Source: Muricoccus harenae
GTDB taxonomy: Bacteria > Pseudomonadota > Alphaproteobacteria > Acetobacterales > Acetobacteraceae
Direction of reading: 5' to 3'
DNA length: 64,000 nucleotides
NCBI RefSeq assembly: GCF_009848505.1
Contig: NZ_WWDL01000011.1
Location: 62,001 to 126,000, forward strand
In this document: positions 33,524-41,289 of the stretch, piece by piece
Layout: each line of letters starts with the position of its first letter
Position numbering within the stretch: position 1 is the first letter of the stretch
Position numbers and translations under genes: made by a program
Notes under the pieces: model-generated
The model's database searches: none
Seen by the model: the letters and a program-made list of their open reading frames with translations, nothing else
What the model was told of the DNA's origin: nothing

Positions 33524-34501
33524 ATGAACAGCATCGGACGCCGCGGAGCCCTTGGCTTCGCCCTCGCCACGCCTTTCGTCAGCCGGGCGGCGCGGGCGCA
33601 GGCCGACTGGCCCTCGCGCCCCCTCCGCTTCGTCGTGCCCTTCACGGCCGGTGGCGGTGGGGACACCTCGGCACGCGCCCTTGCGGCTCGTACCAGTGAA
33701 ATCCTCGGCCAGAACATCGTCATCGAGAACCGCACCGGCGGCAATGCGGTGGTGGCCGCCAACTCCGTGCTGCAATCCCCGCGCGACGGCTATTCCTATC
33801 TGGTGGATGCCGCCAACCAGATAACCAACCCCTTCCTCGTCCGCGACCTGCCCTTTGACTACAGGACCGCCTTCGTTCCGGTGACCATGACGGCGCGGTT
33901 CCCGCAGGTGGTCGCGGTGCGGCACGATTTTCCGGCGCGCAGCATCGGGGAGTTCATCGATTACGTCCGCGCGCGCCCCGGCACCGTCTCCTGCGGAACG
34001 CCGCCTGCGGCCGGTGCCGGCCATCTGGCGCTGGAGCTGCTGCAGCAGCGGGCCGGCATCCGCCTCCTGCACGCCCCCTATCGCGGCGGCGCCGATGCGG
34101 CGCGCGACATCACCGGCGGGCAGATCGATTCCGTCATCCTCACCAGCTCCACCATCCGCGGGCCCGTCCAGGCCGGGAAGGCACGGGTTCTGGCGATGAC
34201 GAGCGCCGAGCGCAGCCCCGCCTATCCGGACACGCCGACACTGGACGAGAGCGGCTATCCCGGCTTCGAGATGGATGACTGGAACGGCCTCTTCGCCGCC
34301 GAGGGCGCGCCCACCGGCATGCTGCCGAAGCTATTGGCCGCCATGAGCCAGGCCGCGCGGGACCCGAATGTGCAGGCCCGCATGGCGCCGCTGGGCACGG
34401 TGCTGGTCATCAATGACACACGGGATTTCAACCGCTGGCTCATCCGCCAGCGCCAGGTGGTGGAGGAGGTCATCAAGACCGCCAACATAACCCTCGGCTG
34501 A
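33524..34501 (+). CDS. TctC/Bug-type substrate-binding protein
   Basis: Periplasmic receptor of 325 residues with a twin-arginine signal (MNSIGRRGALGFALATPF...AQA), WPSRPLRFVVPFTAGGGG, ENRTGGNAV and LHAPYRGGAD. The ATG at 33524 has GGGAGGAAC upstream, and the gene follows the CoA-transferase by 32 bases on the same strand, so it probably ends the hydratase/CoA-transferase operon and binds the acid that this operon degrades. Confidence 0.92.
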   Translation: MNSIGRRGALGFALATPFVSRAARAQADWPSRPLRFVVPFTAGGGGDTSARALAARTSEILGQNIVIENRTGGNAVVAANSVLQSPRDGYSYLVDAANQITNPFLVRDLPFDYRTAFVPVTMTARFPQVVAVRHDFPARSIGEFIDYVRARPGTVSCGTPPAAGAGHLALELLQQRAGIRLLHAPYRGGADAARDITGGQIDSVILTSSTIRGPVQAGKARVLAMTSAERSPAYPDTPTLDESGYPGFEMDDWNGLFAAEGAPTGMLPKLLAAMSQAARDPNVQARMAPLGTVLVINDTRDFNRWLIRQRQVVEEVIKTANITLG

Positions 34502-34511
34502 CGCTTTCCCG

Positions 34512-34540
34512 GGCCCGCTTCCGCGGATGGGGAGCGGGCC
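34512..34540. terminator. Hairpin between convergent TctC and GntR genes
   Basis: GGCCCGCT (34512-34519) and AGCGGGCC (34533-34540) are perfectly inverted around a 13-base loop, just after the TctC stop and directly abutting the GntR stop on the other strand. Confidence 0.5.
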
Positions 34541-34541
34541 G

Positions 34542-35348
34542 TTAATCCGGCCGTCCGTTCCGGCGCCGGCCGGCGGGCGGCTCCGCTGCGGGGCCACCGT
34601 GGTCATCGTCCAGCATCCGCTCCAGCTCCCGCAGTGCGCCTAGCACATTCGCGGTCACCAGCGCAGCGGCCAGCTGCGTGTCCCGGTCCTCCAACGCACG
34701 CACCAGCATCGTGTGGTCGGCGATGGAACGCCGCACCCGGCCCGGATTGGCCAGTGTCATGCGGCGGAAGCGGAGGCTGCGCAGCACGAGGGAATCCAGC
34801 GCCCGCTGCAGCGTGCGATTGCGTGAAATCTCGCTGAAGCGCTCGTGGAAGCGGACATTGCCCCAGTAGTAGCCGTCCCGGTCTCCCGTTTCCGCCGCCA
34901 CCTGCATGCGGCCGGCGATGTCGCGAAGCTCCTCGATCTCGGCTGCCGTCGCATGCTCGCCCGCCTCCTTCGCAGCCAGCGCCAGCATCGCCGCGCGCAC
35001 GCGGTAGATTTCGCGGATCTCGGTGCGGTCATACTCCGCCACGCGCGGCCGGCGCCGGGGCGGGATTTCCACCAGCCCTTCCTTCTCCAGGATGGCCAAT
35101 GCCTCGCGCGTCGGCGTGCGGCTGGTCCGGAAGCGCCGCGCAAGTTCCACGGAGTTGAGGTCGTCGCCCGGCGCATGGACGCCGTCCAGGATCTCCGCGC
35201 CAAGGGTGCAGGCGATCTCCGTCACCAGGGAGGGACGCTCGTCGCTCTGGGGCAGCACCCGGCGGATGATAGCCTGGAAGCGCTCGAAATTTCCGGGGGG
35301 CGAGGCCGCCCCGTCGCCCCGCGGCGCGGCCTCAGGTTCAGCTTCCAT
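34542..35348 (-). CDS. GntR-family (FCD/FadR-type) transcriptional regulator
   Basis: A 268-residue regulator with a winged helix at about 40-110 (ELARRFRTSRTPTREALAIL, then EKEGLVEIPPRRRPRV) and a C-terminal all-helical FCD ligand domain (EIREIYRVRAAMLALAA onward) with Asp/His positions typical of acid-binding members. It is the last gene of the minus-strand unit starting at 37709, whose promoter carries the AAGTGTCGACA element. That makes it the natural candidate for controlling the four units that share the element and for autoregulation. The ATG at 35348 lacks a clear ribosome site and the frame is open to 35435, so the N-terminus is uncertain. Confidence 0.85.
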   Translation of the reverse strand: MEAEPEAAPRGDGAASPPGNFERFQAIIRRVLPQSDERPSLVTEIACTLGAEILDGVHAPGDDLNSVELARRFRTSRTPTREALAILEKEGLVEIPPRRRPRVAEYDRTEIREIYRVRAAMLALAAKEAGEHATAAEIEELRDIAGRMQVAAETGDRDGYYWGNVRFHERFSEISRNRTLQRALDSLVLRSLRFRRMTLANPGRVRRSIADHTMLVRALEDRDTQLAAALVTANVLGALRELERMLDDDHGGPAAEPPAGRRRNGRPD

Positions 35349-35557
35349 TGCCGCCCAGCGCCGCGGCGTCCGGCCTCGCTGCCCCGCGGATCGGAGGCAT
35401 GGCCGGGAAATGGTTTGCCGGCTCCACCATGCCACCGGCGGCAGGCCGATCGGCCGCCTGCCCGAACCGGGTCGTTCTCATGCCAGCTCCTCGCCGTCTC
35501 AGGCGCCTCCTGTAGCGAAAAACGGGAAGGCGAGCCAAGCGGCGCCAGAAGGGCGTG

Positions 35558-36145
35558 TCAGAAGGGCGTGTAGGTGTTGACGAGGTCCAGCGCGTCGGCC
35601 GCTGCGCCCAGAGAAGACAGTTCGAACGGCTCCGGCAGCGGCACCCTCGCCTCCACGACGGCCAGTACATCGGCACCCTCCGCGCCGGAAGAGTCGACGA
35701 GGATACGGAGTTGCCGCACCTCCGGCCGTCCCTCGAAGATACCGCGCAGGCTGGTGGTCAGCGCCTCCACCGCGCTTCCGTCCAGCCCGCGGAAGCGCAG
35801 TACAGAGACCCGCGCGGCGCGGCCGGTGACCCGGTCTCCCGGATAGGTCTGCTCGCCCGCGTGGCGCTGCACCCGCGCCCGCGCCGTCACGCGCTTGGTC
35901 CAGGGACTGGAATTATCGTGCGCCACGCGGAGATAGGCGGGTGAATCCATCACCTCTGGCGCCTCAAGGTCGTAGATCGCGAGGAAGCGCGGCGCGGGGC
36001 CGGTGCTCACATAGCGCAGCCCGGTCAGGAAGCCCGGAACGGAAAGCCGCTCCGGCACATGCTCAAGGTCGTACCAAGCGTTGAACTCCTCCTCGAAGGC
36101 CGGGGGCGGGTTCATCAGGACCAGCAGGAAACCCTTCTTCGCCAT
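35558..36145 (-). CDS. EthD/ferredoxin-like fold protein of unknown function
   Basis: A 195-residue soluble protein. The N-terminal half (LLVLMNPPPAFEEEFNAWYD, EHVPERLSVPGF) has the pattern of dimeric alpha/beta-barrel proteins of the EthD/Dabb type, and a second weaker repeat may follow from about residue 110. I cannot assign a reaction. It sits between an alpha/beta hydrolase gene and the GntR gene on the minus strand and is probably co-transcribed with them. Confidence 0.7.
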   Translation of the reverse strand: MAKKGFLLVLMNPPPAFEEEFNAWYDLEHVPERLSVPGFLTGLRYVSTGPAPRFLAIYDLEAPEVMDSPAYLRVAHDNSSPWTKRVTARARVQRHAGEQTYPGDRVTGRAARVSVLRFRGLDGSAVEALTTSLRGIFEGRPEVRQLRILVDSSGAEGADVLAVVEARVPLPEPFELSSLGAAADALDLVNTYTPF

Positions 36146-36157
36146 TATTTCTTCCTC

Positions 36158-36934
36158 TCACGCCTGCAGCACCGGCCCCAGGAAGGCCAGCACCCGCTCC
36201 GCGAAGCGCGTCGGCTGCTGGTAGGGCAGGAAATGCGCGCCATCCTCGTCGATCTCGAGCCGGGCGCCGGGCGGTAGCAGCGTGCGCACCGCCTCGGCCT
36301 GGGCGACCGGCAGCAACAGGTCGTGGCGCCCGGCCACCAACAGCACCGGGCAGCGCACATGTGGCAGGTCGGCGGTTGCGTCAGCTTCAGCGAAGCCCAG
36401 CACGGCCTCGGCATAGGCTTCCGCATCCTGGTCCGCGAAGGCATCCAGATAGCGTTGGTAGCGTGCGTCGCGCGGCTGCGCCTCGAAAGCGCGCTTGACG
36501 GCGGCGGGGAGGATCGCGGCCATCCCGCCGGTGCGCACGGCCTCGGCGCGCGCCTTCAGCATCGCCCGCGCCGCTTCGGCACTGCGCGGCGTCGGGTTGG
36601 ACAGCACCAGCGCCGGCATACGGTCCGGATGGCGCGCCGCATAGGCCGCCGCGATCATCGTGCCGACGGCGCAGCCCACGGGGATGACGGCTTCGATTCC
36701 CAATGCCGCCCGCAACGCCTCCAGATCCGCCACATGCCGGTCAAGTCCCGGCGCGACGCCCCGCGGCGAGGCTCCGGCCGAGCGCAGATCCATGGCAAGG
36801 CAGGTGAAATGCGGGCGCCATGCGGGCAGGCAGTCATCCCAGAAATCCAGCGCGGCGCCGAGTGGATGGATCAGCAGCAGTGCCGGCGCCCTGGCCGCAG
36901 CGCCCAGCAGCCGGTGATGCAGCAATTCAGCCAC
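36158..36934 (-). CDS. Alpha/beta hydrolase-fold protein lacking the nucleophilic serine
   Basis: A 258-residue protein resembling 3-oxoadipate enol-lactonase (LLLIHPLGAALDFWDD, DLRSAGASPRG, LVAGRHDLLLPV). The nucleophile elbow, normally G-x-S-x-G, reads GCAVG: the serine position is Ala89. The acid (in GRHDLL) and histidine (in DGAHFLP) are present. It may be a non-hydrolytic member, such as a binding or decarboxylase-like enzyme. The GTG at 36934 follows GGAGG by six bases and overlaps the stop of the intact hydrolase gene by eight bases. Confidence 0.82.
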   Translation of the reverse strand: MAELLHHRLLGAAARAPALLLIHPLGAALDFWDDCLPAWRPHFTCLAMDLRSAGASPRGVAPGLDRHVADLEALRAALGIEAVIPVGCAVGTMIAAAYAARHPDRMPALVLSNPTPRSAEAARAMLKARAEAVRTGGMAAILPAAVKRAFEAQPRDARYQRYLDAFADQDAEAYAEAVLGFAEADATADLPHVRCPVLLVAGRHDLLLPVAQAEAVRTLLPPGARLEIDEDGAHFLPYQQPTRFAERVLAFLGPVLQA

Positions 36935-37709
36935 CTGCACCCTCCGCGCCGAGCAGGAAGCCGGCGACCGCCGCCGCATAGGCCGCGGCGCATTCCACCT
37001 GCATCATGTGCGGGGCGCCGGGCAGCACGAGGAAACGCGCACCGGGGATGGGTTGGGCCACCGTTGCTTCGGAAACGGCAGCGGGTGTCGCGACATCCCG
37101 CTCCCCCGCGATGACCAGGGTCGGGACAGCCAAGCGTGCGAGATGCGGCGTCGCATCCAATCCCGCAATCGCATGCCACCCGGCCGACCAGCCCGCCACA
37201 TCCTGCTCCAGCAGATGCCGGCGGACCTGCTCAACGGCGGGATTGTCGCGGAAGTCCTCGTTGAACCAACGATCCAGAGTCGGGGCCACCACCTCTGCCA
37301 TGCCGCCGCGCTCCGCCATCAGGCCGCGCTCGCGCAGCATGGGCCGCGCCTCCGCCGCGAAGGTGCCGCCGCAGCCGCAGGGGATAAGGGCGGAGACGAG
37401 ATCCGGATGCCGCAACGCCAGCACCTGCGCCACCATCCCGCCGAAGGACAGCCCCACCACGGCCGCCGGCCCACCGCCGGCATGGCGGATGGCGGCGGCG
37501 ACATCATCTGCATAATCCTCGATCGGCCGCGGCCGCGTGGCGGCGGGGGACCGGCCATGCCCTGCCAAGTCCAGCGCCAGCACGCGGCGCTGCCCGGACA
37601 AGGCGGATGGGAGCGGGCCCCAGAAGCGATGATCGAGACCAACGGGATGCAGCAGGACGACGAGCGGACCATTTCCCTCCGCCGCGCCATGCAGTGAGAT
37701 CGCGCTCAC
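36927..37709 (-). CDS. Alpha/beta hydrolase, 3-oxoadipate enol-lactonase type
   Basis: A 260-residue hydrolase with an intact triad: Ser88 in VGLSFGGM, an aspartate in GERDVAT and a histidine in GAPHMMQ. The lid and LDLAGHGRSP segments match PcaD-like enol-lactonases and related esterases. It is the first gene of the minus-strand unit and its promoter region carries AAGTGTCGACA at 37807-37817, 98 bases upstream. It probably cleaves a lactone or ester intermediate of the shared pathway. Confidence 0.87.
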   Translation of the reverse strand: MSAISLHGAAEGNGPLVVLLHPVGLDHRFWGPLPSALSGQRRVLALDLAGHGRSPAATRPRPIEDYADDVAAAIRHAGGGPAAVVGLSFGGMVAQVLALRHPDLVSALIPCGCGGTFAAEARPMLRERGLMAERGGMAEVVAPTLDRWFNEDFRDNPAVEQVRRHLLEQDVAGWSAGWHAIAGLDATPHLARLAVPTLVIAGERDVATPAAVSEATVAQPIPGARFLVLPGAPHMMQVECAAAYAAAVAGFLLGAEGAGG

Positions 37710-37806
37710 TGCCGCAGTTTCCGGAAGCGCCTGGCGTTACACCTGCCAGGGACCGCGATGGCAAGCATGGCCCTTGCGTCGATCTCCACCCGCATGACGC
37801 CCCCTT

Positions 37807-37817
37807 TGTCGACACTT
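37807..37817 (-). promoter_or_regulatory. Shared operator copy 3: AAGTGTCGACA (minus strand)
   Basis: The plus strand reads TGTCGACACTT, the exact reverse complement of copies 1 and 4. It lies 98 bases upstream of the minus-strand hydrolase-GntR unit. The 37710-38121 intergenic region (412 bases) holds no gene; copies 3 and 4 and a modestly AT-rich stretch around 37980-38000 are its only notable features. Confidence 0.6.
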
Positions 37818-37970
37818 CCGAGAATAATTACGGACCTCGCCGGTTTCCGGACTTAGGAATGGTCATGCCCCCGGTGTCAAGCTTGACCTCATTCTCAGGC
37901 GATACTCGACTGCAACCGGGGATGTGATTTTGATCGCCGCAGTGACGAATCTGCTCGCCCCATGGCACAG

Positions 37971-37981
37971 AAGTGTCGACA
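37971..37981 (+). promoter_or_regulatory. Shared operator copy 4: AAGTGTCGACA (plus strand)
   Basis: Identical to copy 1 at 27215. It lies upstream of the amidohydrolase unit on the plus strand and is followed by AT-rich GTATAGCAAAAATCCCATAAG, a plausible promoter region. Copies 3 and 4 are inverted with respect to each other, one facing each divergent unit. Confidence 0.6.
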
Positions 37982-38121
37982 GTATAGCAAAAATCCCATA
38001 AGCTCTTCGCCAAAGCGACGTCCAGATCCGGGAGGCCCGTTCCCTGCTTTCCAGCACACGCCCGGCCACGGCCGTTCAACACCCGACGATCCGTCCCGAA
38101 TGGCTCGCACGTCACCAGGAA

Positions 38122-39093
38122 GTGGCGCTTGAACCTGATCTGCCGATCATCGACGCGCATCACCACCTCTGGGATCGTCCCCGCACTCCCTACCTCCTCG
38201 AGGACTTCCTGGCCGATGCGGCCGGTGGCCATGACATCCGCGCCAGCGTCTTCATCGAATGCGAGACGTCCTACCGCAGCGGGGGCGACGCGCTGCTCCG
38301 CCCGCTGGGAGAAACCGAATTCGTGGTCGAGGCCGCCGCCTGTGCCGCGGCCCGCCCGGCCGGGCCGCGTGTCGCCCATGGTATCGTCGGCTTCGCTGAA
38401 TTGCGTGCCGGCGCTGCCATCCGCCCGGTGCTGGAAGCGCAGATCGCGGCAGGCGCCGGGCGCTTCCGCGGCGTCCGCCATATCGCCGCCTGGCATGCGG
38501 ACCCGATGGCGCGCGGCTCCGTCGCCACGCCGCCGCCGATGCTGCTGCTGGATCCCGCCTTTCGCGAAGGCTTTGCCCAGCTCGCCCCGCTTGGCCTCAG
38601 CTTCGACGCCTGGATGTATCACACCCAGCTCGCCGAGCTGCGCGACCTGGCCGATGCCTTTCCCGAGACACGGATCGTGCTGAACCATGTCGGCGGCCCC
38701 ATCGGCATCGGCCCCTATGCCACGCGACGCCGGCACGTCTTCGCCGCATGGTCGGATGCCATCCGCGGCCTGTCCCATTGCCCGAACCTGCACATCAAGC
38801 TTGGCGGCTTCGGCATGCGGCTCTTCGGCTTTGGCTTCCACGAGGGCGCGGACCCGCCCGAATCCGCGCGCCTCGCCGAGGCGTGGCGCCCCTGGATCGA
38901 GACCTGCGTGGAAGCCTTCGGCCCCGCACGCTGCATGTTCGAGAGCAACTTCCCGGTGGACAAGGCGAGCTGCGGCTACACCGAGTTGTGGAACGCCTTC
39001 AAGCGGATAACCGCCAACTGGCCGCCGCATGAACGCGCCGCGCTGTTCCATGACACTGCCGCCCGCTTCTATCGGCTTGGCAGCGACACCTAG
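38122..39093 (+). CDS. Amidohydrolase-family (PF04909-type) hydrolase or decarboxylase
   Basis: A TIM-barrel metal-dependent hydrolase of the type that opens lactones (such as 2-pyrone-4,6-dicarboxylate) or decarboxylates aromatic acids. The metal motif D-x-H-H-H appears as IIDAHHHLWD with His13 and His15; further ligands are the His in LNHVGGP and the Asp near the C-terminus in SNFPVDK. The GTG at 38122 is the only start codon in this frame, giving 323 residues. Upstream codons from about 38080 still read as coding (IRPEWLARHQE), a usual family N-terminus, but contain no ATG, GTG or TTG. The start is therefore doubtful. Confidence 0.85.
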   Translation: MALEPDLPIIDAHHHLWDRPRTPYLLEDFLADAAGGHDIRASVFIECETSYRSGGDALLRPLGETEFVVEAAACAAARPAGPRVAHGIVGFAELRAGAAIRPVLEAQIAAGAGRFRGVRHIAAWHADPMARGSVATPPPMLLLDPAFREGFAQLAPLGLSFDAWMYHTQLAELRDLADAFPETRIVLNHVGGPIGIGPYATRRRHVFAAWSDAIRGLSHCPNLHIKLGGFGMRLFGFGFHEGADPPESARLAEAWRPWIETCVEAFGPARCMFESNFPVDKASCGYTELWNAFKRITANWPPHERAALFHDTAARFYRLGSDT

Positions 39094-39115
39094 CCCAGGC
39101 GAAAAGGAGACTCCG

Positions 39116-39664
39116 TTGGCGAGGCTTCCCTATCTGCAGCGCGGCGATCTGCCGCCGGAGCACCAGGACCTGCTGAAGCGGGACATCGCGATCAACCAGG
39201 TGCTCGCGCATAGCCCCGGCGCGGCGCGTGCCTTCAGCGACCTGGGCATGTTCATCCGCCACCGCAGCCGCCTCGATCCACGCCTGCGGCAGCTGGCGAT
39301 CATGCAGGTCGGGTGGTCGGCGCGCAGCCCCTATGAATGGTCGCACCACGTGCAGATCGGCCGCGACTTCGGCGTCTCCGATGCCGATATCGCAGCCCTG
39401 GCAGAGGAGACCGAAGGGCGCGGGAGCGGGCTTGAGCCGCTCGCCCGGCTTGTGCTGCGCGGCGCGCGGGAGATGTGGGTCGGTCCCGGCATGTCCGCCG
39501 ACACATTCGAGGCATTGCGTCCTCATCTGGACAATGAGTGCCTGACCGACCTGATTGTGACGATCGCCTATTACTGCGGCGTGGTCCGCATCCTCGCGAC
39601 GCTGGAGGTGGATGTGGAGCCCGAGTGGAAGCCATTCCTGCACGAATTCCCGCTGCCCGGATGA
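39116..39664 (+). CDS. Carboxymuconolactone decarboxylase-family protein
   Basis: A 182-residue all-helical protein of the AhpD/CMD type. The core QLAIMQVGWSARSPYEWSHH contains the family's Glu and paired His; the redox CxxC of peroxidase-type members is absent, favouring a decarboxylase or isomerase role. The TTG at 39116 has AAGGAGA seven bases before it and follows the amidohydrolase by 22 bases. The stop overlaps the ATG of the SDR gene. With a lactonase-like hydrolase nearby this suggests chemistry similar to the protocatechuate pathway. Confidence 0.85.
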   Translation: MARLPYLQRGDLPPEHQDLLKRDIAINQVLAHSPGAARAFSDLGMFIRHRSRLDPRLRQLAIMQVGWSARSPYEWSHHVQIGRDFGVSDADIAALAEETEGRGSGLEPLARLVLRGAREMWVGPGMSADTFEALRPHLDNECLTDLIVTIAYYCGVVRILATLEVDVEPEWKPFLHEFPLPG

Positions 39665-40434
39665 GCACCGCGATTCAGGAGGAGGTCACGCCTTCGCCGC
39701 TGCCGCCGCCCGGCACGCGCCTTCTCGTCACTGGCGGCGCGCAGGGCATCGGCCGCGCCGTCGCGAATGCTTTCCACGCCCGCGGCGCGCGCGTCTGCGT
39801 GCTCGATCTCAGCCCGGTGCCGGATGCGCCGGAGGGGTGGATCTGCGCCCGCGGGAGCGTCGCCGTGGCCTCCGAGGTAGAAGCGGCCTTCGCGCGCATG
39901 GACGAAGCCTGGGGCGGCGTGGATGTCGTCCATGCCAATGCCGGCTTCTCCATGAACAAGCCGACGCTGGAGCTGACAGAGGAGGAATGGCGCCGCACGG
40001 TAGAGGTCAACTTCACCGGCGCCTTTCTCACTGCCCAGGCCGCCGGGCGGCGGATGGTGCGGCAGGGATCGGGCCTCGTCCTCTTCACCGCCAGCCTCTA
40101 CCACGCGGTCGGCGGGGCGGAGCGTGCGGCCTATTGCGGCACCAAGGGTGGCGTCGCCAACCTCGCCCGTGCCCTGGCCTGCGAATGGGCGGAGCATGGT
40201 GTGCGCGTGAACGCCCTCGCCCCCGGTTATGTCGAGACGGCGCTCGTCTCCGATCTGCTGGCGCGCGGCAGGCTGGACGGGGCGGCGATCGCTCATCGCT
40301 CACCACAACGGCGCCTGGTGCAGCCGCGCGAGGTGGCTGCGATGGCGCTGTTCCTCGCTTCCCCCGCCGCCTCCAGCGTCAATGGCGCGGTGCTTTCCGT
40401 GGATGGCGGCTGGACCGCCAATGGCGCGCCGTGA
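39661..40434 (+). CDS. Short-chain dehydrogenase/reductase
   Basis: Classical SDR of 257 residues. The cofactor motif TGGAQGIG is at 24-31, NAG at 93-95, and the catalytic Ser145, Tyr158 and Lys162 are all present. The Asp49 after the second beta strand suggests NAD(H). It is translationally coupled to both neighbours: its ATG overlaps the previous stop and its stop overlaps the next GTG. It probably oxidises a secondary alcohol of the shared pathway. Confidence 0.92.
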   Translation: MSTAIQEEVTPSPLPPPGTRLLVTGGAQGIGRAVANAFHARGARVCVLDLSPVPDAPEGWICARGSVAVASEVEAAFARMDEAWGGVDVVHANAGFSMNKPTLELTEEEWRRTVEVNFTGAFLTAQAAGRRMVRQGSGLVLFTASLYHAVGGAERAAYCGTKGGVANLARALACEWAEHGVRVNALAPGYVETALVSDLLARGRLDGAAIAHRSPQRRLVQPREVAAMALFLASPAASSVNGAVLSVDGGWTANGAP

Positions 40435-41261
40435 CGGCGGCGACGGTGCCCTTGCGGGAACGGGCCTCCATCAGCGGCCGCACGCGCGTCCTCGTCATCC
40501 TCGCTGATCCCATCGGCCATGTGCGTACGCCCCAGGCGCTGAACGCCCATTTCGCCGCGCTGGGCCACGACGCCGTGCTGATCCCGGTGCATGTGGGCGC
40601 GGAGGACCTAGCCCCCATGGTGGAGGGGTTGCGGCGCATGCGGAACCTGGACGGAATCATCGTCACCGTCCCACATAAGGAAGCCATCGCGCGGCTCTGT
40701 GACAGGCTGACGGAGGGCGCGCGGCTGGTCGGCGCAGTGAATGCGATCCGGCGGGAGCCGGATGGGAGCCTGACCGGAGGGCAGTTCGATGGCGAAGGCT
40801 TCGTCGCCGGGCTGCGCGCCGCCGGCCATGCGCTGGATGGAAAGAGGGTTCTGATGGCCGGAGCCGGCGGCGCGGCGGCGGGGATCGGCTTCGCCCTGCT
40901 GCGCCATGGCGCCGCATCCCTGACGCTGCACAACCGCTCCGCCGCCCGCGCCGAGGGCCTCGCGGAGCGTCTCCGGGCTGCCTTCCCGGATGCGGCCGTG
41001 GCGATCGGCGGTCCCAATCCCGTCGGCCATGACATCGTCGTCAACGCCACCTCCCTGGGGCTGAAGCCGGGCGACGCCCTGCCCGTCGACGCCGCGGGGC
41101 TTGCGCCGCCGATGCTCGCGGCCGAGGTGGTCATGGAGCCCGAGGTGACGCCCTTCCTGGCCGAAGCGGCGCGGCGCGGCTGCGCCACCCATGGCGGCCG
41201 GCCGATGCTGACGGAGCAGATCGCCATCCTCGCCCGCTTCGTGCAGGGTGAGGGCGACTGA
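40431..41261 (+). CDS. Shikimate dehydrogenase-family oxidoreductase, second copy, shikimate-binding serines absent
   Basis: A 276-residue AroE-fold protein. The catalytic Lys in VTVPHK and Asp in GGQFDGEGF are kept, and the cofactor loop is GAGGAAAG. The substrate motif HSxSP is changed to HVRTP, so, as in the homologue at 21249, the two serines that bind the shikimate carboxylate are lost. The GTG start overlaps the SDR stop. As the last gene of unit (iv) of the putative regulon, it probably reduces or oxidises a pathway intermediate rather than serving aromatic amino acid synthesis. Confidence 0.86.
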   Translation: MTAATVPLRERASISGRTRVLVILADPIGHVRTPQALNAHFAALGHDAVLIPVHVGAEDLAPMVEGLRRMRNLDGIIVTVPHKEAIARLCDRLTEGARLVGAVNAIRREPDGSLTGGQFDGEGFVAGLRAAGHALDGKRVLMAGAGGAAAGIGFALLRHGAASLTLHNRSAARAEGLAERLRAAFPDAAVAIGGPNPVGHDIVVNATSLGLKPGDALPVDAAGLAPPMLAAEVVMEPEVTPFLAEAARRGCATHGGRPMLTEQIAILARFVQGEGD

Positions 41262-41289
41262 ACGCGGAACTCCTCCCGCTGACCGTCGC

